DNA of 64,000 nucleotides. Source: Balneolaceae bacterium (GTDB taxonomy: Bacteria; Bacteroidota; Rhodothermia; Balneolales; Balneolaceae). How positions within the stretch are numbered: the stretch's first letter is position 1; every line of letters begins with the position of its first letter. A program made the position numbers and the translations under genes. The stretch is taken from contig JAFIES010000141.1 of assembly GCA_020832415.1 (NCBI GenBank), forward strand, positions 1 through 64,000. Direction: 5' to 3'. The notes under the pieces were generated by a model. The model was not told the DNA's origin. It saw only the letters and a program-made list of their open reading frames with translations, and searched no databases. Positions 15,582 to 24,074 of the stretch are shown here, in pieces.

Positions 15582-15597
15582 TGGATAAAAGAGTCTC
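15582..15597 (+). promoter_or_regulatory. weak copy of the candidate Rrf2 operator
   Basis: TGGATAAAAGAGTCTC matches the element at 5541 at 11 of 16 positions and lies 23 bases before the second rrf2 start. It is the poorest of the four copies and could be chance in AT-rich DNA. Confidence 0.25.
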
Positions 15598-15620
15598 AAT
15601 AACTTATAACTAAGATTAAT

Positions 15621-16082
15621 ATGCTATTATCAAAATCATGTGTCTACGGGCTTAGGGCATCACTTTACCTGGCGGCAAGAAATCAAGGAGAGTTCATACC
15701 CATCCGAACGATGAGTGACAAACTCGAAATATCATTCCACTTTTTAACGAAAATATTACAGCAACTTACTGCTGAGGGAATCCTTGAATCGTTCAAGGGG
15801 CCTAATGGCGGTGTTCGGCTAACAAGGGAAGGCACCGAAATACAACTGATTGACATCGTACTTGCTATCGACGGGTCGCAGCTGCTAACTGAATGTGCAC
15901 TCGGCCTGCCGGGTTGTGGCGTAAAAAATCCTTGTCCGCTCCACGATAAATGGGCAGAAACAAGAGATGCCATCCACGAAATGCTGGAGAAAACCACTCT
16001 AACTGAACTCGTTCAAAAAGGGAAGGCAGAAAATCTGCGTTTAACCACAGATGGTGGTTTCGATATACTTTTTGATAATTAA
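15621..16082 (+). CDS. Rrf2-family transcriptional regulator (NsrR/IscR-like), copy 2
   Basis: A 153-residue close paralogue of the regulator at 5574, sharing MLLSxxCxYGLRAS, SFHFLTKxLQQL, KGPNGGVxL and the CALGLPGC...PCPLHD cluster loop with three Cys. It probably binds an Fe-S cluster and senses NO, oxygen or cluster status. It precedes hemN by 14 bases and so may control anaerobic heme synthesis or be co-transcribed with it. Having two paralogues at both ends of the nos block suggests duplication with divided targets. Confidence 0.92.
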   Translation: MLLSKSCVYGLRASLYLAARNQGEFIPIRTMSDKLEISFHFLTKILQQLTAEGILESFKGPNGGVRLTREGTEIQLIDIVLAIDGSQLLTECALGLPGCGVKNPCPLHDKWAETRDAIHEMLEKTTLTELVQKGKAENLRLTTDGGFDILFDN

Positions 16083-16096
16083 TCTGTTTCGTAGCT

Positions 16097-17476
16097 GTGA
16101 GTTTACATAAAGACGATCTGCTTAATTTGGTGCAACAATACAATGTACCCGGTCCGAGGTATACCTCTTACCCAACGGCTGTTCAGTTTAGTGAAGAATT
16201 TGATAAATCTGAACTTGAAGATAATTTCAAGCGCAGAAGAGAGAGTGAAAAACCACTCTCTCTCTACATTCATATACCGTTCTGTTTTTCACTATGTTGG
16301 TATTGCGGCTGCACCAAAATCATCACAAAAGATCAGAACAGGGGTGATATCTATCTCGATTATCTCGATAAAGAGATGGCTTTAGTGAGTAAAACCACCC
16401 ATCCACTTGCAACCCTCAAACAGATCCACTTTGGCGGGGGAACCCCAACGTTTCTTGATCCGAAGCAGATCAGAAGGCTTGGCCAGCTCATCAAAACATA
16501 TTTTACTCTGCACAATGATGTTGAGTTTAGTGTTGAAATAGACCCGAGAAGATGCAGTGAAGAGCACATCATTGCCCTCGCGGAGATTGGCTGCAACCGC
16601 GCCTCCCTTGGCGTTCAGGATACAAATGAAGAGGTCCAAAAAGCGATTCACAGAATCCAGCCATTTGAAAAGACCGCAGAAGTAACCGAACTATTGAGAA
16701 AACATGGCATCAACAGTATCAACTTTGATTTGATCTACGGACTGCCAAAGCAATCAATCCGATCATTCAAAAAAACTATCGAAGATGTAGTGCACCTCGA
16801 ACCCGATCGATTCGCAATCTATAGTTATGCCCACATCCCATCCATTATGCCTGCGCAAAAACTACTGGATGAGGCTGACTTTCCATCAACCCATAATAAA
16901 TTGGGTATGCTGGTCCATGCCATTGAGAAGCTGCCCGACTATGGTTACAGCTACATAGGGATGGATCACTTTGCCAAAGAGAGTGACGAACTGAGCAAAG
17001 CACTGAAAGAGGGGACCCTCCAGCGAAATTTCCAGGGTTACAGTACACACGCTGAGCTGGAAATGATCGCACTGGGTATGTCTTCCATTTCACAGGGGCC
17101 GGATCTCTACTGCCAAAACGACAAAGATCTGAATCAATATTACGCCGCACTGGATGATGGAAAGTTGCCGGTTAAAAAAATATTACGCCTTTCAGAAGAA
17201 GATAAGATCAGAAAAACTGTAATTATGCATGTGATGTGCCGCGGCGGAATTGATTATTCCGAACTATCGGTAGAGCTTGGCATCCCTTTTACTGATCATT
17301 TTTCGGATGAACTTGAAAACCTCAAACAGCTTGAGGCTGATGGACTTCTTTTATTAACACCCAATGGGTTCAACATCACATCAACCGGACGCCTGTTTTT
17401 AAGAAACATTGCGATGGTTTTTGATGGGTATCTCACTCAAAGCCGCCACAAAGCAGCCTACTCCAAAACGGTTTGA
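16097..17476 (+). CDS. hemN: oxygen-independent coproporphyrinogen III dehydrogenase HemN
   Basis: A radical SAM enzyme that decarboxylates coproporphyrinogen III to protoporphyrinogen IX without oxygen. The 459-residue protein has the N-terminal PGPRYTSYPTA motif of true HemN, the CxxxCxxC cluster (C63, C67, C70 in PFCFSLCWYCGC), GGGTPTFL and a C-terminal HemN domain. The start is GTG at 16097, 14 bases after the rrf2 stop, because there is no ATG before the conserved N terminus. This supports anaerobic growth with heme-dependent denitrification enzymes. Confidence 0.95.
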   Translation: MSLHKDDLLNLVQQYNVPGPRYTSYPTAVQFSEEFDKSELEDNFKRRRESEKPLSLYIHIPFCFSLCWYCGCTKIITKDQNRGDIYLDYLDKEMALVSKTTHPLATLKQIHFGGGTPTFLDPKQIRRLGQLIKTYFTLHNDVEFSVEIDPRRCSEEHIIALAEIGCNRASLGVQDTNEEVQKAIHRIQPFEKTAEVTELLRKHGINSINFDLIYGLPKQSIRSFKKTIEDVVHLEPDRFAIYSYAHIPSIMPAQKLLDEADFPSTHNKLGMLVHAIEKLPDYGYSYIGMDHFAKESDELSKALKEGTLQRNFQGYSTHAELEMIALGMSSISQGPDLYCQNDKDLNQYYAALDDGKLPVKKILRLSEEDKIRKTVIMHVMCRGGIDYSELSVELGIPFTDHFSDELENLKQLEADGLLLLTPNGFNITSTGRLFLRNIAMVFDGYLTQSRHKAAYSKTV

Positions 17477-17652
17477 TGATTCTTTCACATCAGAACTATC
17501 AAGCTGAACTGACCCTTAATTGTTGATTTCATCTTAATCAGCTGTGCTGTCCACATGAATTCTAAAATCTGCGTGTGGAATGAAATACGTATGGATTATC
17601 TTTTAGATGATAGGTCATTCAAAAGATTTGATTAATGCTAAAAGACTTAATC

Positions 17653-18420
17653 ATGAGATTCGCCATCATTTTACTTCTGTTCTGTTTCACACATCTGCAG
17701 CTTGCTGCACAAACTGAAACAGACCCAATCGAAACCATGCTGGAAGAAGCTTCGCAGCTGATGAGCGAGAACGATGAAGAAGGAGCCCTGGAGATTTATC
17801 TGAATATTCTCGAAGCGGATCCTGAAAACTACGAAGCTCTCTGGAATGCAAGTCTGCTGCATTCATCGAATGGTTTTCGGTTCGATGACGAAGACACCCA
17901 AAAAGAGTTCTTTGAACGGGCACAAGAGTTAGCCGAAACAGCGCTCAAATTTCACGACGATCGCGGCCATCCCTATTATGTGATGGCTGTTGCTAAGGGG
18001 CGCATGGCAGACTTGGTGGGTGTAAACCGAAGAATTGAATTAGGCCACATCATCGAAGAGTATGTAGAAAAGGCTTTGGAAATTATGCCTGAACATGCTC
18101 CGTCGTGGCATCTGTATGGAGTTTTGCAGTCGGAAGTGGCAAATGTAAGCAGGGCAGAGCGAATTGCTGCAAGGTTCATTTCAAGCGGCTTGCCGGATGG
18201 TACAAATGAACTTGCAGAAGAATACCTGCTGAAAGCGAAAGAACTCGATCCGAAAAGTATCATCATCAGACTCGATCTTGCACGGCACTACATGAGAACG
18301 AATCAGGATGAGATGGCCATTCCAATTCTCGAAGATTTGCTGGAACTGGAGCCGCGGCAGAAAGACGATCCTGAGTTTCTGCAGGAAGCTGAAGACTATT
18401 TGCGAGAACTGCTTGATTGA
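17653..18420 (+). CDS. secreted TPR-repeat protein
   Basis: A 255-residue protein with a signal peptide (MRFAIILLLFCFTHLQLAAQ) and tetratricopeptide repeats. Visible repeat units include EGALEIYLNILEADPENYEALWNASLL and a C-terminal block around LDPKSIIIRLDLARHYMRTN followed by IPILEDLLELEP. The middle (residues about 90-190) resembles the regulator-of-microtubule-dynamics-like TPR proteins of Bacteroidota. Frame open from 17635; the ATG at 17653 fits the signal peptide best. It ends one base before the convergent HlyD gene. Function unknown; a scaffolding role in the periplasm is likely. Confidence 0.8.
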   Translation: MRFAIILLLFCFTHLQLAAQTETDPIETMLEEASQLMSENDEEGALEIYLNILEADPENYEALWNASLLHSSNGFRFDDEDTQKEFFERAQELAETALKFHDDRGHPYYVMAVAKGRMADLVGVNRRIELGHIIEEYVEKALEIMPEHAPSWHLYGVLQSEVANVSRAERIAARFISSGLPDGTNELAEEYLLKAKELDPKSIIIRLDLARHYMRTNQDEMAIPILEDLLELEPRQKDDPEFLQEAEDYLRELLD

Positions 18421-18421
18421 T

Positions 18422-19516
18422 TTAGCGACCCGGACGCAGAACGATATCTACAATCTCTCCGGGAGAGAGCGTAATATCCACTGAGGGATCAATCGCAATT
18501 TTTACCGGCAAGCCGCTTTCATAAATGGCACCGGGCCGTTGCAGCTGGTTGTCGATCATACGAATGTGGCCGCCAAGCTGTTCTATATTTGATTCAAAAA
18601 AGCTTCTTCCCGGTTTTCTGGTTCTTACCTCAACAGCCATGCCCGCCTCCGGCTGTACTGTAAATGGCTGACGCAAATAGCCAACAATGTAAGCCGGCTC
18701 AGCTGATTCAATCCTGAGCAAAGAATCACCTGTTGCCACATACTCGCCCGGTTTGTGATTCACCATACTCACCACTCCGCTGATTGGTGCATAAATTGGC
18801 ATCGGTGCCGACTCTGCAAGAAGTGCCTCCATTTTTTGCTCCTGTACCCTTATGGCAGCAAGGATCGGATCACGATCTGCACGGGTATCGTATCGCTGGA
18901 ACTCTTCGTTTTCCCGGATTCTTTCACCGAGATAACGGATCAAATCTTCGGTCTCTCGCACTTCAACAGAAAGCAGTTCATACTCCATTTTTGCCAGTTC
19001 ATACCCCTGATCAGCAATGAGGTCCCGTTCAAATAGTTCAGCCGCACGCTGATAGTTTAAACGGGCTTGCTGTTTTTTAAGCTGTGTGGATGCAAGTGAA
19101 ATCCTTGTATTGAGCTCCTCAATTTTTAAATCTTCGAGGTTTGATCGGTTTCGGAGATCATCAGCTCCTGCATCCATACTCTCTCTGATCAGATCGCTTT
19201 CGGCACGAAACAGACTCAGTTGAGCATTCACAAAAAGTGTATCCTGTCTGTATATCTGCCCGATGAGTTGTCCTTCCTCAACCCAATCGAATTCGTTGTA
19301 GTAGAAATTAATTAAAATGCCGTTTGCCGGGCTGGAAACTGTAGAGTGATCGCCAACAACTTCACCAATCATGGCAGGATTACTTACCTGATTTTCCCAC
19401 AAATAGAACACAGCCACGCCAACCATCAGAAATACTGCCAGGGGCAGCGCCCGCACACGTAACTCCCGGAGGCGTTGCTTAAAAGGAATAGGTACCGGAG
19501 TGTATTTTCTTTCCAT
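18422..19516 (-). CDS. HlyD-family membrane fusion protein
   Basis: A 364-residue inner-membrane adaptor. One membrane helix lies at about residues 22-41 (RALPLAVFLMVGVAVFYLW). It is followed by a split biotinyl-lipoyl-like domain (SPANGILINFYYNEFDWVEEGQLIG and, later, YAPISGVVSMVNHKPGEYVATGDSLL), a long coiled-coil hairpin of about 110 residues between them, and a C-terminal beta-barrel. It is the last gene of a three-gene operon after DUF4956 and a VTC-domain protein, separated by only 3 bases. No ABC or RND partner is encoded here, so it may serve export of the polymer made by the VTC protein; that is inference. Confidence 0.85.
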   Translation of the reverse strand: MERKYTPVPIPFKQRLRELRVRALPLAVFLMVGVAVFYLWENQVSNPAMIGEVVGDHSTVSSPANGILINFYYNEFDWVEEGQLIGQIYRQDTLFVNAQLSLFRAESDLIRESMDAGADDLRNRSNLEDLKIEELNTRISLASTQLKKQQARLNYQRAAELFERDLIADQGYELAKMEYELLSVEVRETEDLIRYLGERIRENEEFQRYDTRADRDPILAAIRVQEQKMEALLAESAPMPIYAPISGVVSMVNHKPGEYVATGDSLLRIESAEPAYIVGYLRQPFTVQPEAGMAVEVRTRKPGRSFFESNIEQLGGHIRMIDNQLQRPGAIYESGLPVKIAIDPSVDITLSPGEIVDIVLRPGR

Positions 19517-19519
19517 AGC

Positions 19520-20206
19520 TTAAATCTCCGACTCATCTTCTGCCCGAAGGCTGCTAACATTGGACACCCCTTCGATCGATTTAATTTCATCGAGAAGCAG
19601 ATCAACCCTGTCCGGATCGCGCATAAGAAGCCTGTATGAAAGGTGAGTTGCATCTGATTCATCACCCGATCTCTGCGATGCAAGTTTGGTTTTTAGCGTA
19701 TGCCGCTGCAGAAAGTTTTGAAGCTGATCCAGTTTTGAGAGTGGCAAAGCCCAGCTGAGGTTTAAAATCAGATCATAGCGCTGCCGGGCACCAAAATTTG
19801 TAAACCAGATAAATAGTAGTGCCAGCGATGCTACAAGCACACCTATTACCGCCGTAGTAAATTTTTGAGTACCACAGGCCATTCCCACTACAATCAGGGA
19901 GAGGATATATACTGTATCGAGTGTATCACGAAGGATATTTCGAAAACGAACAATGGCAAAAACGGCAAGTAAGCTGAAAGCCGTAACCAGGTTGTTATCA
20001 AGTACCATCATCACAAGTGCAACGGTGATAGGTATAATAATAAGTGAGCTCACAAAATTTCGTGAGTAAGATAAACCGGTATGGGTGTACATATAGACCC
20101 AGGCAAGCAACTGCCCGCACATAAATGCCAGAAGAAGGCCTAAAAGCAGTGTGGGTAAATCTGTGGGAAGTGGTGCAGTATCACCAAATTGTAACCAATC
20201 GTTCAT
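19520..20206 (-). CDS. DUF4956 integral membrane protein
   Basis: A 228-residue protein with about four to five helices in its first 135 residues and a cytoplasmic alpha-beta tail. The family signature is visible as FAIVRFRNILRDTLDTVYI after the third helix and GMACGTQKFTTAVIG before the last. The C-terminal part resembles a ferredoxin-fold regulatory domain (HLSYRLLMRDPDRVDLLLDEIKS). DUF4956 genes are repeatedly found next to VTC polyphosphate polymerase-domain genes, as here, and probably act in the same process. Substrate unknown. Confidence 0.85.
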   Translation of the reverse strand: MNDWLQFGDTAPLPTDLPTLLLGLLLAFMCGQLLAWVYMYTHTGLSYSRNFVSSLIIIPITVALVMMVLDNNLVTAFSLLAVFAIVRFRNILRDTLDTVYILSLIVVGMACGTQKFTTAVIGVLVASLALLFIWFTNFGARQRYDLILNLSWALPLSKLDQLQNFLQRHTLKTKLASQRSGDESDATHLSYRLLMRDPDRVDLLLDEIKSIEGVSNVSSLRAEDESEI

Positions 20207-20225
20207 AAACGATAATAACTTTTAA

Positions 20226-20975
20226 TTAGACTGTGGTAAGTTTTCTGTTCTTAATTTTTATAATTCCATCAACATATTTTGCAGCGGACTGCTGCCTAAG
20301 GTGAAATACCTGTATAAGTTCTTCCATCCAGTGGGGAAATCGATCCGTAAATTTCAGCTCAAGGATTACCGTGTTGCCAAATACCGATACAGGATTATCG
20401 TGCCGGGCACTTAAACCATTTTCAATGTTAAACCGTGAACTACTTTGAACGGATCGATCGAACGTGACCCGCGCTGAATTGTTATCGTGCATTTCGTATG
20501 CTTCCCGGAGATAAGTAACATGAATTTTTGGTAAGGCACCAAGCAGGTTCTGCAGATAAATAAAATTTGATAACGATTGTAACTGTTCAGGGTTTTTGTA
20601 AACAAGATGATTATACGTGGGAACACTTCCATTAAGCAGGTCATTCAAAAACTCCCTTTTAACTTTGGCACGCTGTTTCCTGATTACTTTATTATACCTT
20701 CTTTTTATCTCAAAATTTATTGGACCTTCCTTTTCATCATAATATCGTAATCGAAGTTTAAACCGGTTTCTGTCTCCGTTTATGGTATCCTGATAGGTTT
20801 TCAGATTACTGGAATCAAGATACAGACTGTTCACCCGATAGGATAAGTTCGGTTGGGTTTGGCCATATATATCACAATCGAGATAGGTTTGAACGAATTG
20901 TCGAATCTGTAAAGCTTTCGACTCAGAGATTCTGTACTTGAGCTCAAACCGCTGTCTCTGAATTTTATCTTCCAT
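20226..20975 (-). CDS. VTC-domain protein (polyphosphate polymerase-like)
   Basis: A 249-residue cytoplasmic-type protein of the VTC/CYTH tunnel family, known from yeast Vtc4, which makes polyphosphate from ATP. Seen motifs: RQRFELKYRIS at the N terminus, NSLYLDSSNLKTYQDTINGD, RFKLRLRYY, FEIKRRYNKVIRKQRAKV and ILELKFTDRFP. These supply the alternating basic and acidic residues that line the tunnel. I chose the ATG at 20975 because the family begins a few residues before RFELKY (frame open from 21020). It leads an operon with DUF4956 and HlyD genes. Whether it makes polyphosphate or another phosphorylated polymer is unknown. Confidence 0.85.
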   Translation of the reverse strand: MEDKIQRQRFELKYRISESKALQIRQFVQTYLDCDIYGQTQPNLSYRVNSLYLDSSNLKTYQDTINGDRNRFKLRLRYYDEKEGPINFEIKRRYNKVIRKQRAKVKREFLNDLLNGSVPTYNHLVYKNPEQLQSLSNFIYLQNLLGALPKIHVTYLREAYEMHDNNSARVTFDRSVQSSSRFNIENGLSARHDNPVSVFGNTVILELKFTDRFPHWMEELIQVFHLRQQSAAKYVDGIIKIKNRKLTTV

Positions 20976-21148
20976 GATGCGTACACGTAAAAGCCTCATT
21001 TTTTCTGAGGCGTAAATCAATCAAATAACTAACAGCGTATTATACTAAGGATAATCATATACAAAACGAGAAGAAATTTATTCTTCGATAATTTTGATAC
21101 TCAATAAAATAAACAGCTTTTGAGCAGATACAATATCTGTATTTAAGG

Positions 21149-21610
21149 TTAGCCGGATATGCGCATCCCCTTGTTTCTGCCCTGAATAATTTTAATCAGG
21201 TTAGATACACCATACAGAAGTAGAAAGATGGCAATAAACAGTGCAACAGAATCCGGATTCATCACAATCAATACGGCGATAATCAGTGTCAGAAATCCCA
21301 TAATCGAAAATTGCAGTGCCATCAACAGGATCAGCCCAAAAAAGCCCAGAAATGCTGCAAATGTGTAGGGTATCAGGTTTGGCAGAATAAAAATCACGAT
21401 GCCTGTAATAATGGGTAACGCAGCAATTACCGGAGGAAACCTGAAATAGATCATCAAAAGCCCGAGTGCCATTAAATAGCCACCGGCAATGAGGTAGAGA
21501 AACCCGGGATAACTCAGCGTGAGCACACCGGTTATGAGTGCCAGAATTGCATTAAGCAACTGGCGCTGTTTTGACCGATACTGGATATTGATATGGAAAT
21601 ATTGAGCCAT
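21149..21610 (-). CDS. small polytopic membrane protein (DUF308/HdeD-like)
   Basis: A 153-residue protein with about six short hydrophobic helices and little else, starting with a polar MAQYFHINIQYRSKQRQ segment. Repeated units of the form GVLTLSYPGFLYLIAGGYLMALGLLMI resemble the paired-helix repeats of DUF308/HdeD-like proteins, but the match is by general appearance only. It follows the aminopeptidase gene by 25 bases on the same strand. Function unknown. Confidence 0.65.
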   Translation of the reverse strand: MAQYFHINIQYRSKQRQLLNAILALITGVLTLSYPGFLYLIAGGYLMALGLLMIYFRFPPVIAALPIITGIVIFILPNLIPYTFAAFLGFFGLILLMALQFSIMGFLTLIIAVLIVMNPDSVALFIAIFLLLYGVSNLIKIIQGRNKGMRISG

Positions 21611-21635
21611 GGTTACCTCATCCGGTTATCATTGT

Positions 21636-22982
21636 TCAGCTATTACTGCTCATAATCTCTTCGATCTCTTTGATCTCTTTTGGCACATCCGTAAGGTTTT
21701 CAACACCATCTTCTGTGATGATCAGATTATCCTCAATTCTGATGCCTCCAAAATTGAACAAACCCTCAACCTTCCCGCGGTTCAGATAGGCAGCCTGCTC
21801 ACTGTTTTCAAGCGCAGGTTTTAGCAGTGCAGGTATAAAGTAAATTCCGGGTTCGATGGTGATTACCATTCCGGACATCAGCTCACGGCGCACGCGCAGA
21901 AACCGGATACCGGGCCTGTCAATACGATCCACTCCTTTTGGATAACCGCCCACATCATGCGTTTCGAGCCCAAGAAAATGGCCCAGGCCGTGCGGAAAAA
22001 AGAGAGCAAAAATGTTCTTCTCCATCATCTCTTCGATGTTACCTTTCACAATGCCAATCTCTTTAAGGCCATGCAGAATAATGCGGCATGCAGCAAGGTG
22101 AAGCTCTTCCATCTTTACGCCCGGCTTAACTGCATCAACTGTTTTATTGAGTGCGTCAAGACAAACCTGATAAATAGCTGCCTGATCGCCCGTAAAACGG
22201 CCATTTGCAGGAAATGTTCGTGTTACATCGGATGCGTAGCCATTATACTCATAGCCTGCATCAATCAAATAAAGATCGCCATCGCTGATTGGCTGATTGT
22301 TTTCTGTATAGTGCAAAATGGCACTGTTCACTCCGCCGGCATGGATTCCGGAATATGCCGGCTGAAGTAATCCGTTTTTCTTTTGATGGTAATCGAACAG
22401 AGCTTTTGTTTCGTATTCGTTCATTCCCGGTTTCAGGGATTTCATCACTTCCAGATGCGCCAGATTATTTACCCGGGCCGCTTCACGCATGCAGTTCAGC
22501 TCAAATTCCGTTTTAATGCTTCTGCAGTATGTAATTGCATCCGCAAGAGTTTCAGTATCAACTTTGAATTCGCGGTTTAAATCCTCAATAAATTCAGCCT
22601 GCTCTTCATCAAGGCAGTAGATTATTTCAGGTTTTCTGCTTTTCAGCACAGTCAGCAGTTCGTTACCAAAATGCAGATGATCCGGTTTGTAAGCCTCTTC
22701 AATCTCTCCGGTATCTTTTATTCGTCCATGCCAAACTGCAAACTGAGCATCACGTTTGGGTGTAAAGAGATGAAATTCTCCCGATTTTATATCAATAATT
22801 GTGTGATAATCCGGCTCATTCACACCGGTGAGATACCAAAAATTACTCTCCTGCCGAAACGGAAATTCGTAGTCTGTACCATAGCGATACATAATTTCGG
22901 CACCTTTCAAATAGATGATTCCTTCCTGATTCTCTTCAAACAGTGAGAGCAGTTTTTCGCGATGCATTTTTGCTGATGACAT
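21636..22982 (-). CDS. pepP: Xaa-Pro aminopeptidase (M24B)
   Basis: Cytoplasmic metallopeptidase removing an N-terminal residue linked to proline. The N-terminal AMP_N domain (residues 1-130, with NFWYLTGVNEPDY) precedes the pita-bread domain. Metal ligands appear in order: YLIDAGYEYNGYASDVTRTFP (two Asp), PHGLGHFLGLETHD (His), ITIEPGIYF (Glu) and GGIRIEDNLIIT (Glu). Length of 448 residues is standard for bacterial PepP. No special regulation is visible. Confidence 0.93.
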   Translation of the reverse strand: MSSAKMHREKLLSLFEENQEGIIYLKGAEIMYRYGTDYEFPFRQESNFWYLTGVNEPDYHTIIDIKSGEFHLFTPKRDAQFAVWHGRIKDTGEIEEAYKPDHLHFGNELLTVLKSRKPEIIYCLDEEQAEFIEDLNREFKVDTETLADAITYCRSIKTEFELNCMREAARVNNLAHLEVMKSLKPGMNEYETKALFDYHQKKNGLLQPAYSGIHAGGVNSAILHYTENNQPISDGDLYLIDAGYEYNGYASDVTRTFPANGRFTGDQAAIYQVCLDALNKTVDAVKPGVKMEELHLAACRIILHGLKEIGIVKGNIEEMMEKNIFALFFPHGLGHFLGLETHDVGGYPKGVDRIDRPGIRFLRVRRELMSGMVITIEPGIYFIPALLKPALENSEQAAYLNRGKVEGLFNFGGIRIEDNLIITEDGVENLTDVPKEIKEIEEIMSSNS

Positions 22983-23076
22983 AATTTTCCGGGCTGTTAA
23001 TAAATTTTTTTGAGCAGACTGATGAATGTTAATCGCTGCAATTATGAAGTTCTATGGAATTTAGCAGTTGATTTGA

Positions 23077-23991
23077 TCAATCAAAAAAGTTGAGTAGTGA
23101 ATGAGGCATTTTTTTGAGATAGTCCGGTTCAGACTTTTCTAAAAACAGTTCGGATAAGCCTGCATCAGACAATGAAACTGCCCCACCCCTGTAAACTGTA
23201 ACCGCAGAACCTTGATGTGAGATGAGTTTTTCAAGATCAACGGTTACCATACCGGTGCTCACTCCTTGTTCATTGATAATGGCAAGCAGATATTGACCCG
23301 CATGACCGCCCGATATCAGGGTAATTGCCAGCCTGGTATCGTCGTCAACATCGATAAGTTTATAATAGTGGCTAAGTGGCAAGCCTTCTAAATCACCCTG
23401 GAATGCAAGATATCTTTTACTGCCGGCAAACTGTTCATCCCAAAAACTATTTAGCAGATCAACCATAAAATCTGCAAGTTTTTTACCGGAATTGGCCTTT
23501 AAAAAACCTCTATCTGACCAGTAATCAGTTTTTTTTTGAAAAGCAGCATTGGGTATTTGATTAAGCCGGGAAGAAACTTCATCTGTCTTACCGCCATTAT
23601 GTTCAAACCATAAATCTTCCACACCATTCGTAAGCACTATATACCTGGCTTTAACCGACTGATTGTACCGTGCTGCCTGCTCTGCAGTGGTTCTGTTTAA
23701 TGCCACATTTTCCGCCTTACATTCAACCAAAATGTGAGGTTCCAGGGAGGAGTTATAGAGAATCAGATCAGCCCGAAGATCGTTTTTAGCTTGCAAGCTT
23801 TTCACAGGATTTTCAAATCCAATTCTCGACTTTTTTACGTCTGTTTGATGTAACAGATACTCCAGCCAGGTAAGACGCACTCTCTCTTCAGGCCGGTCTT
23901 TGAAACGCTTCTTCAATACCGGATTGTAGAGCCATTTCTGGCTCTTTTCAATTTTAATTTGCGGAAAATGGTGGCGGGCAGGACTCTTCAT
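23077..23991 (-). CDS. HsdR_N-type PD-(D/E)xK nuclease-like protein
   Basis: A 304-residue stand-alone protein with the N-terminal fold of type I restriction R subunits. The candidate catalytic pattern is RADLILYNSS followed by HILVECKAEN (D...ExK). The conserved RLTWLEYLLHQ and YIVLTNGVEDLWFE segments of HSDR_N_2 proteins are present. There is no helicase motor and no neighbouring methylase or specificity gene, so it is not a complete restriction system. Such proteins are common single genes in Bacteroidota. The C-terminal half (about 180-304) is unrecognised. Confidence 0.75.
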   Translation of the reverse strand: MKSPARHHFPQIKIEKSQKWLYNPVLKKRFKDRPEERVRLTWLEYLLHQTDVKKSRIGFENPVKSLQAKNDLRADLILYNSSLEPHILVECKAENVALNRTTAEQAARYNQSVKARYIVLTNGVEDLWFEHNGGKTDEVSSRLNQIPNAAFQKKTDYWSDRGFLKANSGKKLADFMVDLLNSFWDEQFAGSKRYLAFQGDLEGLPLSHYYKLIDVDDDTRLAITLISGGHAGQYLLAIINEQGVSTGMVTVDLEKLISHQGSAVTVYRGGAVSLSDAGLSELFLEKSEPDYLKKMPHSLLNFFD

Positions 23992-24014
23992 GTGGCTTGA
24001 AAAGTACCAAAGAT

Positions 24015-24064
24015 CAGGGGTTCAGAAAAGAGACCATTTCCTTGGTTTCTGCTTAGAACCCCTG
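24015..24064 (-). terminator. stem-loop downstream of yidC
   Basis: CAGGGGTTC (24015-24023) and GAACCCCTG (24056-24064) are perfect 9-base inverted arms. Inside them AGAAA/TTTCT and ACC/GGT can extend the pairing. It begins 11 bases after the yidC stop. The base run after the stem on the minus strand (ATCTTTGGTACTTTTC) is only moderately T-rich, so termination may be partial. Confidence 0.55.
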
Positions 24065-24074
24065 TAAAGATACT

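Noticed and set aside
23077-23991. Type I restriction system
   Set aside because: Only an HsdR_N-type nuclease domain is present; there is no helicase motor, methylase or specificity gene nearby.
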